Shown here one piece after another: positions 18,780-31,399 of a stretch of 64,000 bases of DNA. The notes beneath the pieces are model-generated. The model was given only the letters and a program-made list of their open reading frames with translations, did no database searches and was not told where the DNA came from. Source of the stretch: Hanleya hanleyi (taxonomy: Eukaryota > Mollusca > Polyplacophora > Lepidopleurida > Hanleyidae); NCBI GenBank assembly GCA_036873755.1, contig JAVTVY010037269.1:1-64000 (forward strand). The letters are read 5' to 3'. The stretch's first letter is position 1. The number at the start of each line of letters is the position of its first letter. The translations under genes and the position numbers were made by a program.

Positions 18780-19215
18780 GTTTTTTTTCTTTAAATGTAT
18801 TTATTTATAAGACGTGATTAATAATATAAAACGAATTTAATACCTTTAGATATCCGTATTCCCCGTTTCGCTTGCCTGTCGGTCTCTGGTTCATTTCGCT
18901 TGTTAGCCAGATCTTCTCATCGTCAGCGTAGGAAAACTACCTTTGTTCAGCTGATCACACTCGTGTTGCGTCTCATTTAACACAGGAAGAAGAGATTCAT
19001 CATCCGAGTCTCTCATGAACTCTTCGATCTCCGCTTCTCTAGATAATTCATATCTGAAAGAACGACTTGTTTCTCCTGTTGATCTGTTTCTTATTGTGTA
19101 ACACTCGTATATCCCAATTGGTTTGTATATATCTGCGATTATACATTTTCTGCCTTTAAAATAAAGTTCCTACTTGCAAGATATCGATTCTATTTGTTTA
19201 ATCGATTGTATAGAC
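18780..19215 (-). pseudogene. conserved coding-like segment (SREAEIEEF block), copy 1
   Basis: The minus strand reads YELSREAEIEEFMRDSD and VLNETQH, a segment found again at 30,980-31,345 and 48,640-49,010 and always next to the tyrosine-recombinase fragment. The strong conservation of the acidic block suggests it was an exon, perhaps the N-terminal part of the recombinase gene or of a host gene duplicated with it. Here the frame is interrupted. I do not recognise the protein. Confidence 0.4.
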
Positions 19216-19439
19216 AGACGAGACTTTGTCTTGCCATTTATCACCCGCCCTGTGAAATGGATTTCCCCGAGTAAATACCTGTGCGCGTCAAGATCACGGG
19301 TGTAGATTTCATACGTCACAAAGTTCTTAACCGTGTTAAATCGTGTAATAACTGCACGGTTATCAGTGTGTAATAGGTGTAAGTGTTATAGAATAGGGTA
19401 TTTACAAACTTTCATGTTATTTACTGACTCGTTGCACAA

Positions 19440-19500
19440 TGAATAACGTGCCAGTCTTTGCAGCGTGCAGTGCGGGTTCGATTCCCGCCAGGGCCAGGGG
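19440..19500 (+). other. tRNA-like B-box (tRNA-derived SINE or tRNA relic)
   Basis: GCGGGTTCGATTCCCGC forms a perfect T-arm (5-bp stem, 7-nt loop with TTCGATT) followed by CAGGGCC. No A box and no matching 5' acceptor strand are visible, so it is not a functional tRNA gene. A degenerate tRNA-derived SINE is the likely source. Confidence 0.35.
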
Positions 19501-19639
19501 GATTCCCCTTCTCTCGCAGTATGGCTATGCATGGTGATTATAACATAGGAGGCTGCCATATAATTACAAGCGTATAGTCCGTCATTCATAATCCAGCCGT
19601 CGTCCATTAGAGAATATCCGCGTCCATAATCCAAAGACC

Positions 19640-19935
19640 TGTTCCATATTCCATATAACAGTATTAGCACCAAATTCAAAAAGACAATCATAGTATACAT
19701 AAACATAGGCTTGTTTCCTGCAAGAGAGAAGCGGTCAACAGTTTTCAATGATGCCGGCAAAACATCATGATGTTCCAAAAATATCAAATCCGTATCGCTG
19801 ATCAGTATTCTTAATCCATAATATTCGTTGTAAGGTCGTCATCTAAAGAATGATGTATCTCAGTCACGCTTTGATTGTAACTGTTCATATGAGTACCATG
19901 AGGATCTTGAAGTACATGGGTTCATACGACTGACC
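19640..19935. repeat. inverted copy of the 29,860-30,340 segment
   Basis: CAAGAGAGAAGCGGTCAAC, ATCAATGATGCCGGC-like text and GCTTTGATTGTAACTGTTCA on this strand are reverse complements of stretches at 30,180-30,330 and 29,880-29,930 (and 45,530-45,900). In this copy the segment lies in the opposite orientation, which marks a local inversion next to the first duplication unit. Confidence 0.6.
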
Positions 19936-20800
19936 TACAAGGGCATTCCCGAAGATGACAAGCGAGGCGACAACCTGCTTATTCGAAATCTTATGTTATC
20001 TTATCTTCTTTCGAAACCTCGAAATCGTAAGGCCTGTGTCATATTGCCGAGCAAAAAGCCTCATTCGGAGAACGAATTCTGCCTTAAGTACATGCTAAGT
20101 CTCAGCTCCACAATCTGTGATAGACCTAGAACAGCCATGCCAAGATAGTGCAATTATATTACATGAGGTTTGAATATTGCACGCGGAACTTCTGTTTCCA
20201 AGAGGGCTAGATACTGACGATCAGTTTTGATATTTGCATTAACGAAGGTTTCACTAATGCCTAAATAAATTTTAAAAGCAAATAACGTCTATATGTCTAA
20301 TAACGGATTTCTAATGTCGTTTATAATGGATATGAAAGTAACGAGCGAGGGACATAATGGATCCTTAGAGTGATAAGTCAATAACCGGATCAGCGTGTAC
20401 GGTTGGATATCATTATGAACACACAGATTCATTCGGCTCAGCTGTTCTCGTTCGTTCTCAATTCATGAGCTAATATCTTCTATGGTAGAGATCAGCAGAT
20501 GCAGACATTCTCATGAGCTTAGAATGTGCTACCCTTATAAGTTACCGAAAACTGACGGTACCAGCAGCTGACGGCCTATGTGGGGTTGCATATTTCAAGC
20601 TTTTGAATTGCAACACGTTGACAATGAATGGGTTTCCTGACGCATCAGTGATTGTCTCATATCATTGTTAATGGTTTCATCGTTGAGATATAGTGAATTG
20701 TACAACTGCTCGTGACACTGAATCTGCTCCTCCGTTCAAAGTATTCTTACTCTCAACGACTTTGGTATTATCGCAAGGACAACTTTGCCAGTCGTTAACA

Positions 20801-21793
20801 ATGCCGAAGATATATGTGTTAGCCTCTTACATTGCACTGATTATTGTGACCGTCGTGAATAACGCCACTTTTATCCATACAATTTTGAAACAGAGACATC
20901 TTCAGTCAGTGACTAACCGGATACTCTTGTCCTTGGCTCTCGGAGATTTTCTCACGGGCGCAATTCTTGCTCCTCTCACTTTGGTCGTGCTTGATGTTCA
21001 GGCGAAGGTATCCATGTTTTGCGTAAACATGCTGAGTTTCCTTCTTTGTTGCCCTCTCGTCACTGCCTACCATCTTCTGTTAGTGTCCATGGAGCGGTAC
21101 ATTGCAATAGTATATCCTCTGCGCTATCATACTCTCGTCACAGAAAGGAAAGTGAAACTGTGTATTGTAGGGTGTTGGATCATACCGATCATAGTATCTA
21201 GTTTCCCAGCGATGGGATGGAATACGGCAGAAAATTTGATTTCTTCAAATAATACCAGATGTTGGTTGAACATTTTACGATGTTCCTATCTCCACTGTGT
21301 AACGGCTCAGATAGACATTGCCATCATCATTGTTATAGGACTGTACGTCGGGATATTCAAAGTGGCGGTGAAACAAGCCAGGGAGGTGGCTGTCATACGT
21401 TATAACAATTTTGCTTCGCCCAGACAACTTGCTCGATGGGCAGACCGGCCTGAAATCAAGACTGTTTTGGTGTTACTCATAACTGTGGGTCTTTTTATTG
21501 GAACGAACATGCCAGGCATAATAATCATATACTTAGTATGTATAGCAGAGATAGAGATTCCTGTTAGTATTTGGATGATTTGCACGTTACTTTTTTTCTT
21601 AAATTCTACGCTTAACCCCCTTGTATATGGACTTGGCAACCGCAGTATACGTAAAGCATTTTTCCAATCCTTTTGCAAAAAGAGACGACAGATGAGAACC
21701 TCTGGGCACCGTGTTTCTGCGAATGTGAATGTCACAGTCGTAAAGCCGTACAATAACCATGACACTGGACAAATGAACTATCAGATATCGTAA
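20801..21793 (+). CDS. class A GPCR, adenosine/MECA-like, copy 1
   Basis: Intronless 330-residue receptor. Seven hydrophobic segments are visible, with VVNN in TM1, LALGDF in TM2 (Asp49), Cys74 at the start of TM3, ERY at residues 98-100, Trp126 in TM4, the loop FPAMGWN and Cys-rich ECL2, GLFIGTNMP in TM6 and NPLVY (272-276) in TM7. The GWN loop recalls adenosine receptors and relatives (MECA group). The usual CWxP of TM6 is absent. The frame is open upstream to 20,693 but with only a GTG there, so I place the start at the ATG at 20,801; an upstream exon is possible. The C-tail is longer than in copies 2 and 3 (ends MNYQIS), where a stop interrupts it. The ligand is unknown. Confidence 0.85.
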   Translation: MPKIYVLASYIALIIVTVVNNATFIHTILKQRHLQSVTNRILLSLALGDFLTGAILAPLTLVVLDVQAKVSMFCVNMLSFLLCCPLVTAYHLLLVSMERYIAIVYPLRYHTLVTERKVKLCIVGCWIIPIIVSSFPAMGWNTAENLISSNNTRCWLNILRCSYLHCVTAQIDIAIIIVIGLYVGIFKVAVKQAREVAVIRYNNFASPRQLARWADRPEIKTVLVLLITVGLFIGTNMPGIIIIYLVCIAEIEIPVSIWMICTLLFFLNSTLNPLVYGLGNRSIRKAFFQSFCKKRRQMRTSGHRVSANVNVTVVKPYNNHDTGQMNYQIS

Positions 21794-22005
21794 TCGGGAT
21801 CATGCTTAATACCTGTCACACCCAGATTTATTCGACAATGATATTTGTCAAAGAATCGAATATTTTTTATCTGGTTCAACTTTCACGGTTCAACGCGACG
21901 TCCAAATATGTAGCAACTGGAATAAAAGTGTGAAATCCGGTCGGCAATATGAATTCCCCGAGTACAGGTATTAAGTCCCGACATTCAACAGTCGATCATG
22001 GTCCG

Positions 22006-22260
22006 AAGTTACCGAAAACTGACGATACCAGCAACTGACGGCGTATGTGGGATTGACTATTTGAAGCTTTTGAATTGCAACACGTTAACAATGAATGGGT
22101 TGCCTGGCGCATCAGTGATTGTCTCATATAAGTGCTAATGGTTTCATCGTTGAGATATAGTGAATTGTACAACTGACTGTTATACTGTTATACGACTTTG
22201 GTATTATCGCAAGGACCACTTTGAAGTCGTTAACAATGCCGGGGATATATGTGTGTGACG
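22006..22260 (+). pseudogene. truncated second GPCR leader and start, unit 1
   Basis: A repeat of the sequence found 5' of GPCR1 (20,540-20,820 equivalent), reaching the ATG of a receptor (MPGIYVC) and then losing similarity. The same remnant follows the GPCR in units 2 and 3, so an older tandem GPCR duplication preceded the segmental one. Confidence 0.6.
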
Positions 22261-22492
22261 GATGGTGTTTGTTCAATACTTTTCTTGCAGAAAGTAACAA
22301 AACACTTCAGCACGATTGTCATTTTTTTTTTGCTACTCATCAGCATCACTTGATCATCAAACCAGTATTGTAACAACTATGGTCCGTGACTCTCATATTT
22401 TTACTACTGTGCAAAAATATCCAAAAAATTCCGAGATTCTCATTTCTCCACTACTGGGGAAAACATCTCGAAAATGTATCTCAAACAGTGAG

Positions 22493-22590
22493 AACATTGA
22501 CAGTGACTAGGGGAGAGCAGTGACAGTGACTAGGGGAGAGCAGTGACAGTGACTAGGGGAGAGCAGTGACAGTGACTAGGGGAGAGATAT
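22493..22590. repeat. 23-bp minisatellite, four copies
   Basis: Four units of AGAGCAGTGACAGTGACTAGGGG. Unit 3 has a four-copy relative at 59,690-59,785 and unit 2 has none at the equivalent place (39,945), so the array is gained or lost between copies. Confidence 0.85.
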
Positions 22591-22599
22591 TAGGTAGGC

Positions 22600-24240
22600 T
22601 AGCAGCAGAACCTGTAATAGACAAAGTACCCTTTTAGTAACCATGGTAACCCATGAAATCTTCTATCTATATTTACTCCCGTTATGTGTATACACAATAT
22701 ACCCTTGCAGAACTATACCAGTAGCTTGTGTGAGCTTATATGCAATTAAAGAGACATGTTAAATCACAACATTAATCTATTTCATAGAAATGTATTTTCA
22801 ATCTAATAACAAATCAATTAATCACCTTATGATAATGAGAAATATAGATATTTCTTACATGAGAAAATAATGATATAATCTTCCAGCATTAATTCCTGGT
22901 GAGAATAATGAGGTGATCCCTCCAGCCATGATCTGATCAATACCACACTATCGAGAAAGTGCAAAATATTACTTGTAAATTTCTCAATCAAATAATTGAG
23001 TTCTTCATAGGTTAAATTGGGAAGGAATATTCATTAAATCCAAACCTTTGTTTTTATTTCTACTATTTACGTTTGTCAGGATCTGGTAAACATTCTGTTT
23101 CCAGCTTTGTGTAAACGCGGCTAAATCTGCTGTGGAAAGCATGTGATTCTCCCTGCATGTGTAAGACAGTCTTATGATGATTGGTGACAGGTATAGTTAT
23201 AAGTATACATATCTGGTGAAATATTCATGTCACTATCTCTTTGGATGAACTATTACCGATTTACATTATATGTGTAGATATTGCTTCTTCATAAACTAAC
23301 TCGTCAAGTTTGTAACACTCTCAACCTTTTGAGCCAATAAGATCTATGTGTACTTTTAAAAAAAGCTGAATTCGTATAGAGATACATGTAGAGACCATGT
23401 ACATGTACCAGTCTATTACGCGGTTCATTTCCAGTGTATATCGTTTGTATCTATCCTGCAATCGTGACAGTAATACTAAAACCGGAACTTGACCAGTTGA
23501 ACCATCATCACCTCGATATTTATTGATTTTGAATTAAGAATATGAACATTGAATAAAATATATTGTTTATCAGCGTGGATCTTCATACTTATCGCACATA
23601 CTAGTTCAAATTAATGACGCATATAAGTATATAAATAATACACATATTCACAAATCTTTCTTGTATATAGAATATATTTTTTCTTGCAAATTGATCATGC
23701 CTTTACCTAATATGATGCATTGTTGAGCATGTGGCAGCTTCTAGCTGAATACGCCGAACATCACTGTTGATCATGCATTGATTGTTTGTGCAGCGCGTTA
23801 GTGCTACATGTAAGTGTTCCTTCGGGGGTGGTGATTTATTCATTTTCAAGTTTTATTTGTATTTTTTTTTTTTTTTTTTATTATTATTTTTTTTTATATT
23901 TTTATTTATTGTTTTTTGCTTTCCGTACATTATTTCTCATCTATATTTTTCATCTACCTATTTTTTTTTTAACCAAGAGTACATGCAAGTGTGCCACTGG
24001 GACTATGTATGTGCATGCGTCTATGATAACGTATATAACTTTGTCCATTTTTTCTTTTCTATCCCCCCCCCCATAAGCAGTAAACAGCATTAACTTACTG
24101 AAAGACATCGCATATCATGTTTGTACAGACTGTATTGTGATGTATTAAATAGGCTATTTTCCCAATTTATAATTAATAAATAAGGAACTCGGGAATCGGT
24201 CCTGTAAGTGACTATGTTGACTAAGTGTTCTCATAAGATG
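22600..24240. other. AT-rich conserved spacer, no gene
   Basis: Non-coding, but strongly similar to 39,960-41,800 and, in part, 59,800-61,330. It includes a T-rich run at 23,860-23,900. Conservation reflects the duplication. Confidence 0.6.
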
Positions 24241-24244
24241 TACG

Positions 24245-24279
24245 TGAGTGAGTGTGCGTGTGTGTGTGTGTGTGTGTGT
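24245..24279. repeat. GT microsatellite
   Basis: A (GT)n run shortly before the LINE; a shorter version is at 41,830-41,845. Confidence 0.85.
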
Positions 24280-24499
24280 CTAGGTTCCGGTATCTGTGTG
24301 AATTATGTTGACTACATGGTAACAGCTGTATTCTTTATTTTGGAATTTTACTCTATGCTGAATCGTTGGTATATTTTTTATTAAATTTTTACCAATACAC
24401 TCATTGTTGCCTACCCAGAGCTTTTTCTTGCATCAAGGTTGGTTGTTCAGTATTGGTACCCAGTAGAGTCTGAACCCAAGAACTTATCACTTATTAACA

Positions 24500-25261
24500 A
24501 TGGCTGACACCGTCAACATTGTTTCCATGAACTTTCAGGGATTGGCTGACAAGAAAAATAGGAAAGATGTTTTCCATTACTTTAAAAAGAAAAACGTTTC
24601 CATTATCTGCCTACAGGACACGCACAGTGACAAGGACTATGATATTAAGCAAGACTGGGATCATCATGCCTGGGTAAGCCCCTTCTCTTCTAGATCACGC
24701 GGTGTAATGATATTGTTATATAATAATTTTGATTATAAAGTTCAAAATGTAGATATAGATTCTCAAGGAAACTATATAATTTTAAGTATTGAGAGTTCTG
24801 AAGTTCCAGTCACATTGGTTAGTTTATATGGCTCAAATACGGACAAACCTGCATTTTGTAATACTATCAACAGAAAAATAGAGAACATCGGGAATCCATC
24901 AGTAATAATATGCGGCGATTGGAACCTTGTTCTAAATCCATCGATTGATACCTATAACTACAAACATATAAACAACCCGAATGCCAGACAAACTGTGCTA
25001 AACACCGTGAAGGATAATGACTATATCGATGTCTGGAGAATCTTACATGAAACGGATAGAAGATATACATGGAGGCAACAGGCAAGATTAGATTTTTTTG
25101 TCGTTAGCACGGATATATTTAAAATAAAAACTGACGCCCAAATTTTACCGGGATACAAAACTGATCATTCGGCCATAACAATAAAATGCAAATTTACAAA
25201 CTCCGATCGCGGTAGAGGCTATTGGAAATTAAATTGTTCCCTGTTGAAGGACAAATCTTAA
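24500..25261 (+). pseudogene. LINE endonuclease domain
   Basis: The ATG at 24,500 opens an APE-like endonuclease that nicks target DNA to prime reverse transcription. Motifs in order are VSMNFQGL, ICLQDTHS (Glu replaced by Asp), VSLYGSN, IICGDWNLVL, ARLDFFVV and KTDHSAI. The frame ends in TAA at 25,259-25,261 after the Tx1-type block GRGYWKLNCSLL. The coding sequence resumes in a different frame just downstream (INETTEEYS region), so a frameshift near 25,255 truncated it. Confidence 0.8.
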
Positions 25262-25262
25262 G

Positions 25263-28200
25263 GTAAAGTCAATAATCAATGAAACAACAGAAGAATATTC
25301 GTTATTACCATTTGAACGTGAATATCTAACTAACATACCCAAAGAAGATCTTCAACTTTGTATCAATGACCAACTTTTGCTGGATAAAATGCTTATGAAA
25401 ATTAGGGGGGCAACAATCAAATATTCTTCAATAAAAAAGAAAAAGAAAGATAAGAAACAACTGGACTTGGAAAATGAAATAGAAGAACTGGAAAAGGAAA
25501 TTCAAGAAAACTACTTAAATATTTCTGATGAAGTCTTGGAAAGGTTGAAAACTAGTAAAATAGATCTCCAGTTACTCAGAAACAAGCAGATGGATGGTAT
25601 AATAGCACGGACGAAGGCGAAAAATATCGAATCCGGAGAAAAACCAACAGAATATTTTTTAGGGCTTGAAAAAAGGAATTACACTAACAAGTTAATTAGT
25701 AAACTAACACTCGATGACGGAAAGGACGTCCATAGTTCAAAAGAGATTTTAAATGCACAAAAACAATTTTATAGCAATTTATATTATAAACCGTCCTAGT
25801 CTAAAGAGCATACCGCCGAATTCTTAAAAAATGTTGAACTAAATAAATTAAGTGACACGGATTCGATCAAGTTAGAAGGTTCAATTACGCTCACAGAACT
25901 TAGTAATGCACTAAAACAAATGAAGAATGGAAAGAGTCCCGGACTCGATGGCTTCCCCGCAGACTTTTACAAAGTATTTTGGAAAGATATAGGTCAAAGA
26001 TATTTTGTTCTGAGGTCAATTAACTATGGGTTCGAGAGGGGGGAATTATCAATAACACAAAAACAAGGGGTAATTACTTGTCTCCCTAAACCAAATAAGG
26101 CCAGAAACTTTCTGAAGAACAGGTGTCCTATAACGCTTTTAAATGTGAATTACAAATTAATAAGTTCTTGTATTGCTAATAAATTGAAAACAGTATTAGA
26201 TATTTTGATCCACGAGGACCAGAAGGGGTTTATACCAGGACGATATATAGGCGAAAACATTCGTCTCATCTAAGACATACTTTTCGAGACAAAAGAGAGA
26301 AATATACCTGGCTTACTTCTATCGATAAACTTCGAAAAGGCTTTTGATTCTGTTTCTTGGAACTTCATCAGCGAACTACTAAAAACCCTAAATTTTGGCG
26401 AAACTTTCCAAAAATGGATAAAAATGTTTTTTACAGATATAAATACTTGTGTTATACAAAATGGAAATATGTCACAATTTTTCTCCATAAACTGTCGCCG
26501 TAGGCAAGGTGACCCAATTTCACCATATATGTTTCTCTTATGCGCAGATGTCCTTGGCAGTTTAATCAGGAACAATGACAAAATAAAAGGGATAGACATA
26601 GCAGGAGCAATTTTCAAGATCAGTCAATATGCCGATGATACTCAACTAATCCTTGACGGTTCTGAAGAGTCTTTGAGAGAAGCTCTTAAATGCTTAAAAA
26701 TATTTTATAAATTTTCTGGACTAAAGATAAACATAGAAAAAACAAAAGCTGTATGGATAGGTTCTGTGTCTGGTGCTGATTTAAAGCTTTGTACTGAGGT
26801 GAGCCTCGACTGGGTGAATGATTTCACGCTACTGGGCATAAACTTCTCCACAGTTAGATTTTACGATATATGGAAAATCAATTACCTTGCCAGAGTAGAA
26901 GATCTTAAAAAAGAACTGCAGAAGTGAAGATTACGAAACTTGACACTATTAGGAAAAATTACAGTTATAAAATCCCTTGAAATGTCCAAACTGATACACC
27001 TTTTTCTTGCTTTGCCAAACCCCCGTGATCATGTCATAATTGATATAAATTCTTTACTTTTCCAATTCCTATGGAACAATGGGCCAGACAGAATTAAAAG
27101 AGTTCAACTTACTCGTGACTATGAATTTGGTGGACTTAGGATGTTAAATTTACTTCCTTTTATACAGTCGCTAAAAGTTTCCTGGATAAGAAGGCTCGTC
27201 CTAAAAACTCATAAATGGAATAAACTTTTCGATTCAGATTGCTACGACGCCATCTGCACCTTAGGAGCAGAATGCATTAATAATATCATGAAAAATATTA
27301 AAAACCCATTTTGGTTAGATACCTTGAAAGCATGGCAGACTTTGCAACGGAAATTAAAGCCAGAAAAAATTGAGGATTTAATAAACGAACCATTATGGTA
27401 TAATTTAAATTTCGCTCATCCAAACTTTTTTATAGAAAACTGGTATACGAGAAAAGTTAGATATGTTCGAGATTTACTAGGAAGTGATGGTGATATATTA
27501 AGATTTACTGAATTTAAAATGAAGTATAACATTAAAGGCACTTTTATGGATTTTAATAGATTGGTAAAGAACATCCCAAAACAATGGTTGGATACGTGCA
27601 AATGTAAGGATGTTGATATGCAGTTGTTTAATCCGGTAATCTCCTTTCATTTCCGGATATTGGCGAAGCAGGAAAAGGGTTGTAGATGTTTTTATGATAT
27701 TCTAAACGCCGAATCGGTGGCAATTCCGATCGCCATGGAAAGATGGGAAAAGTTCTTGAACATGAGAAATAAAGTTAATTGGAAAAAGTTCTTTTCCTCA
27801 ACATTTCGCTGTAGAAATTATACAAAACTAAGGGATATACAATATAAAATATTACATAGGATTGTCCCCACGAAATCTTTCCTTACAAAAATTGGGTTTA
27901 TCAGTGACAACAAATGTGACTTCTGTGGGAATGAAACCGAAACTATAGAACACTTACGGATTGAATGCTCAGTAGTGAAAAAGCTCTGGATAGACTTGCA
28001 CGGATGGCTTGCACTTATTGGCAAACTGAAGGGGTCCATAACTGTGGATAAAATTATACTTGGCTGGGATAAAGACCAATGTATCTTAAATACATTCATG
28101 GCGCTAACCAAACTCTATATATTCGAAAGCAAGGGACGAAACACGGGTCTCCATATTTATGGTTTATTACATCGATTTAATAGCCAATATTTTGCAGAAA

Positions 28201-28283
28201 AGTTAATTGCCATGACGTCACATTCTATGGACCGCTTCAGAAACAAATGGTGCCTATTTATAGATTATTTTCAAGCCATGTGA
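25263..28283 (+). pseudogene. LINE reverse transcriptase and C-terminal domain
   Basis: One frame carries a coiled-coil-like charged linker (25,420-25,550), NGKSPGLDGFPADFYK (about 25,922), PITLLNVNYKLI, the catalytic INFEKAFDS (about 26,320), RQGDPISPYMF and QYADDTQLI (about 26,630). It continues through a long thumb region to a Cys/His motif CDFCGNETETIEHL (about 27,918), ending at TGA 28,281-28,283. In-frame stops are at 25,797-25,799 (TAG), 26,271-26,273 (TAA) and 26,925-26,927 (TGA). All catalytic motifs are present, so decay is recent or mild. The paralogue in unit 2 has an intact codon at the third stop. Confidence 0.8.
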
Positions 28284-28559
28284 TGTGACTTCACATTTGG
28301 TGTTTTGAAAATACATTAGATATTGGCATATTCCATCCTATTGACTTTCCGCGTAAAATATATATGGCGTGAACAGAATGAATGTTGAGAGTGGGTGTGA
28401 GTATATATATATGTATATTTATTGCTTTCTGGTAGTTTAAGGTTATCAAAGCTAGGAAGCCTTTAGTCTTTACTCCGCAATGTAATTTTGCTTCCATTTT
28501 GAGATATTGCATGTATATGTATATACCATGTATGTTAGTAATAATAAGAATGAAAAAAA

Positions 28560-29170
28560 CCCCATTCTATTTCCATTTACTTGATTTTACCTGCATTAGC
28601 TGTACATCTGTAGCCTTTACTAGACCATACCAAAAGCAACAACAGTGGGTAGATGGGTACACCTCTGCCTGAATCAATTTAGAAATTTATACATTAAACA
28701 CTAAATATGCTTGTATATACAGCCACTTCATGCTGCTCTATATCATTGCGTAACTCAAACCAGCGAGAGAAAATATCTCCGACATCAGCTATACAAGGAT
28801 GATATTACCTTGAAATCTAGATCATACAATGTGTAACATTAAAATTATTCAATACGTATGAATAATTAAATTACATTTAAATTCAACAAATTTTATCAAC
28901 GTGTCTTGTTTTGTTAGGGCTGACGTGAGCTGAAATGGTATAATTCCACGTGCTCTGAATGTAGGCAGCCGACCTCTGTTCCAGAAACACCTGTCGCTTA
29001 ACATAATATTGGCGATCGGAAATGAAGAGAGACATTAGTATGAACTGTTTTCTACACAAACATGATTTTGCGCTTTAAAATCTTCGCAGATCAGTGGCTG
29101 GAAAGGACAACGATATTTACTAAACCTTCCTAAAGAAGGCAAAAACGGGAAACAACTCATTCTATGCCTG
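28560..29170. other. non-coding spacer between LINE and GPCR pseudogene
   Basis: No ORF or RNA gene seen. The stretch is repeated at about 44,160-44,780 with high identity. Confidence 0.5.
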
Positions 29171-29176
29171 TCACGT

Positions 29177-29500
29177 GTGCTATCAGCAATTCTCCGTTAC
29201 ATTGCACTGATAATCGTGACAGTCGCAAATAACGCCACTTTTATTCACACAACTTTGAAACAGAGACATCTTCAGACAGTGACTAACCGGATACTCTTGT
29301 CCTTGTCTCTCGGAGATTTTCTCACGGGCACAATTATTGCTCCTCTCAGTTTGGTCGAGCTCGACGATCAGGCGAAGGGATCAATGTTTCGTGTAATCAT
29401 GGTGAGTTTTCGTCTTCGTTGCCTTCTCGTCACTGTCTACCATCTTCTGTAATAGTGTCCATGGAGCGGTAGATTGCAAAAGTATATTCTCTGCGCTATG
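29177..29500 (+). pseudogene. truncated GPCR, unit 1
   Basis: Encodes the TM1-TM3 part of the same receptor family (IALIIVTVANN, LSLGDF, HLL). Two extra bases after the HLL codons create TAA TAG, and similarity ends after CTGCGCTATGG near 29,500. TM4-TM7 are missing. The same break occurs at 44,790-45,110, so the truncation predates the segmental duplication. Confidence 0.75.
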
Positions 29501-30600
29501 GCCATGCCCCCCAATATGTTCATCAAAAAAGAAACACGCACATAAAACCAAACAAAAACAAAGCAGAGAGAAAAAAAAATAAAAATAAAAATAAAAAAAC
29601 GATAGAGTAAAGTGAAAAAATGGAGATCTTACTTTCCAATAAGTGTGAGGGGCACAAGAAAAAAAAATCATTCGGATACATAAGGTGTACATTATTGCAG
29701 AATCTTATAAAACATATCTATACAACCATGCGACTCCAGTGAAAGTTTATCAAATTTGGCGATACATATCGCATGACGACAGCAAAATACGAGCGTAGCG
29801 TGCAAGATTTATGGCGTTACGTTTCGTAAGTTCTGTTTAATTCCGCTTAACCCGGGGCTAGGGGTCGTATGAACACATGTATTTTAAGTTGCTCATTATG
29901 TTCATATGAATAGTAACAATCAAAGCGTGACGGGTTGGGTGAGTGAATGAATATGATTCAACGTCGTTTTCAACACTATTTCAGTCATATCACGACGTTT
30001 GGTTCCTATCTGAGAACACACCCGGAAACCACACCGGTAGTGTCATGTTCCTTCCAACACCCGGGTGGGGTCCTATTTCTTTTCTCACCCGGGAACCCCA
30101 CCGGTGCCGCAGTTGGTCTCCTAATACGTGACAGATACATCATACTCTAGATACCGACTTTACAACGAAAATTATACGGATTAAGAATATTGATCCGATA
30201 CTGATTTGATACTTTTAGAACCTCGTGATGTCTTGCCTGCAATGATGCCGACAACTATTGACCGCTTCTCTCTTGCAGTTTTTATGTGTACTATTATTTT
30301 TTCTTCTTGAATTTCGTGCTAATGCTGTGATATGTATTATGTCTTTGGGTTATGGACGCGGAAATTCTTTAATGGACGACGGCTGAATATTGAATGGCGG
30401 ACTAAACGCTCGTATTTCGATTGAAATGATACTTAATATTAAAATGATTTATACTTCCGAACATCATCATTTGCTTGACGGCGAATATTTGGAAAAAATG
30501 GTGTGAGAATCAGCAAAACAGGCAAACCAAATAGAGTTTACACAGGCGAAGATTTCTTGTTTTGTTGCTCGGAAATACGCTAGAACGCGTCTCCGGCCAT
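29500..30600. other. conserved non-coding spacer
   Basis: A-rich segment (29,520-29,600) and a stretch repeated at 45,110-46,190; part of it also occurs inverted at 19,640-19,935. No gene recognised. Confidence 0.5.
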
Positions 30601-30689
30601 GTACGACCCCTGGAACAGCCCCTATTGTGCTGTGATACTAGCCCTCCAAACACAAATTGCATCCGCCGTGCCTGCCGATCATAGTCCGA

Positions 30690-30915
30690 TCATAGTATCT
30701 AGTGTCCCAGTGATGGGATGCGATACGATGGAAAACTTAATTTCTTCGAATAATGATTTCTCCGCTGCCTCGAAACAGACGCGTATATCTTCTGACAACA
30801 GCTTGATTTCTGTGGCCTGTAACCGACATCACATCAATGATAGACACACCCGCCTCAAGCAGAACCGTGGCAGTTGTTGATCTCAAACAATGGTTTGTGT
30901 AACGGCGACTCAAGT
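30690..30915 (-). pseudogene. tyrosine-recombinase fragment, copy 2
   Basis: Read on the minus strand, it has the H-x-x-R block (NHCLRSTTA-type), LLEAGVSIIDV, TGHRN and a downstream Tyr, as in copies 1 and 3. It breaks off within ~75 codons. Surrounding sequence is shared with unit 2. Confidence 0.5.
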
Positions 30916-30979
30916 TTGCATCTTAATACCGGTATATTTAGAAGCTGATTTTTGTTAGATTTAAACGTTTTTTCTTTAG

Positions 30980-31345
30980 ATGTATTTATTTATAAGACGA
31001 GATTAATAATATAAAACGAATTTAATGCCTTTAAATATCCGTATTCCCCATTTCGTTTGTCTGTCGATCCCTGGTTCATTTCTGTTGTTAGCCAGATCTT
31101 CTCATCGTCAGCGGAGGAAAATCTACCTTTGTTCGGCTGATCACAGACGTGTTGTGTCTCATTTAAAACAGCAAGAAGAGAGTCATCATCCGAGTCTCTC
31201 ATGAACTCTTCGATCTCCGCTTCTCTAGATAATTCATATCTGAAAGCACGACTCGTTTCTCCAGTTGATCGATTTGTTATTGTGTAACACTTGTATGTCC
31301 CAATTGGTTTGTAAATATCTGCAATTCTACATTTTCTGCCTTTAA
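30980..31345 (-). pseudogene. SREAEIEEF block, copy 2
   Basis: The minus strand has RDSDDDSLLAVLNETQH and the preceding SREAEIEEF in another phase, with a frame interruption between them. About 90% identical to the copies at 18,780 and 48,640. Origin unknown; see copy 1. Confidence 0.4.
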
Positions 31346-31399
31346 AATAAAGTTCCTACTTGCAGGTTATCCATTGTATTTGTTTGTTCGATTGTATAG

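Larger units (their letters stand above)
24390..28560 (+). mobile_element. L1/Tx1-like non-LTR retrotransposon, nearly complete
   Basis: Contains an APE-type endonuclease, a reverse transcriptase with YADD, and a C-terminal Cys/His motif, and ends in an A-rich stretch (~28,545-28,560). The 5' limit is uncertain; no separate ORF1 was recognised. The GYWKLN block after the endonuclease and the CDFCG...H...C motif point to the Tx1 branch of L1 elements. One frameshift and three in-frame stops make it inactive. Confidence 0.8.

Noticed and set aside
19440..19500. Functional tRNA gene
   Set aside because: T-arm is good but no A box, anticodon arm or acceptor pairing could be found.
20693..20800. 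GPCR start at GTG 20,693
   Set aside because: GTG is not a usual animal start; an upstream in-frame stop lies at 20,684. The ATG at 20,801 begins the first membrane segment.
23860..23985. Hydrophobic Phe-rich ORFs
   Set aside because: Translation of a poly-T run.
30599..30880. Plus-strand ORF in unit 1
   Set aside because: Lies opposite the tyrosine-recombinase fragment; no similarity of its own.
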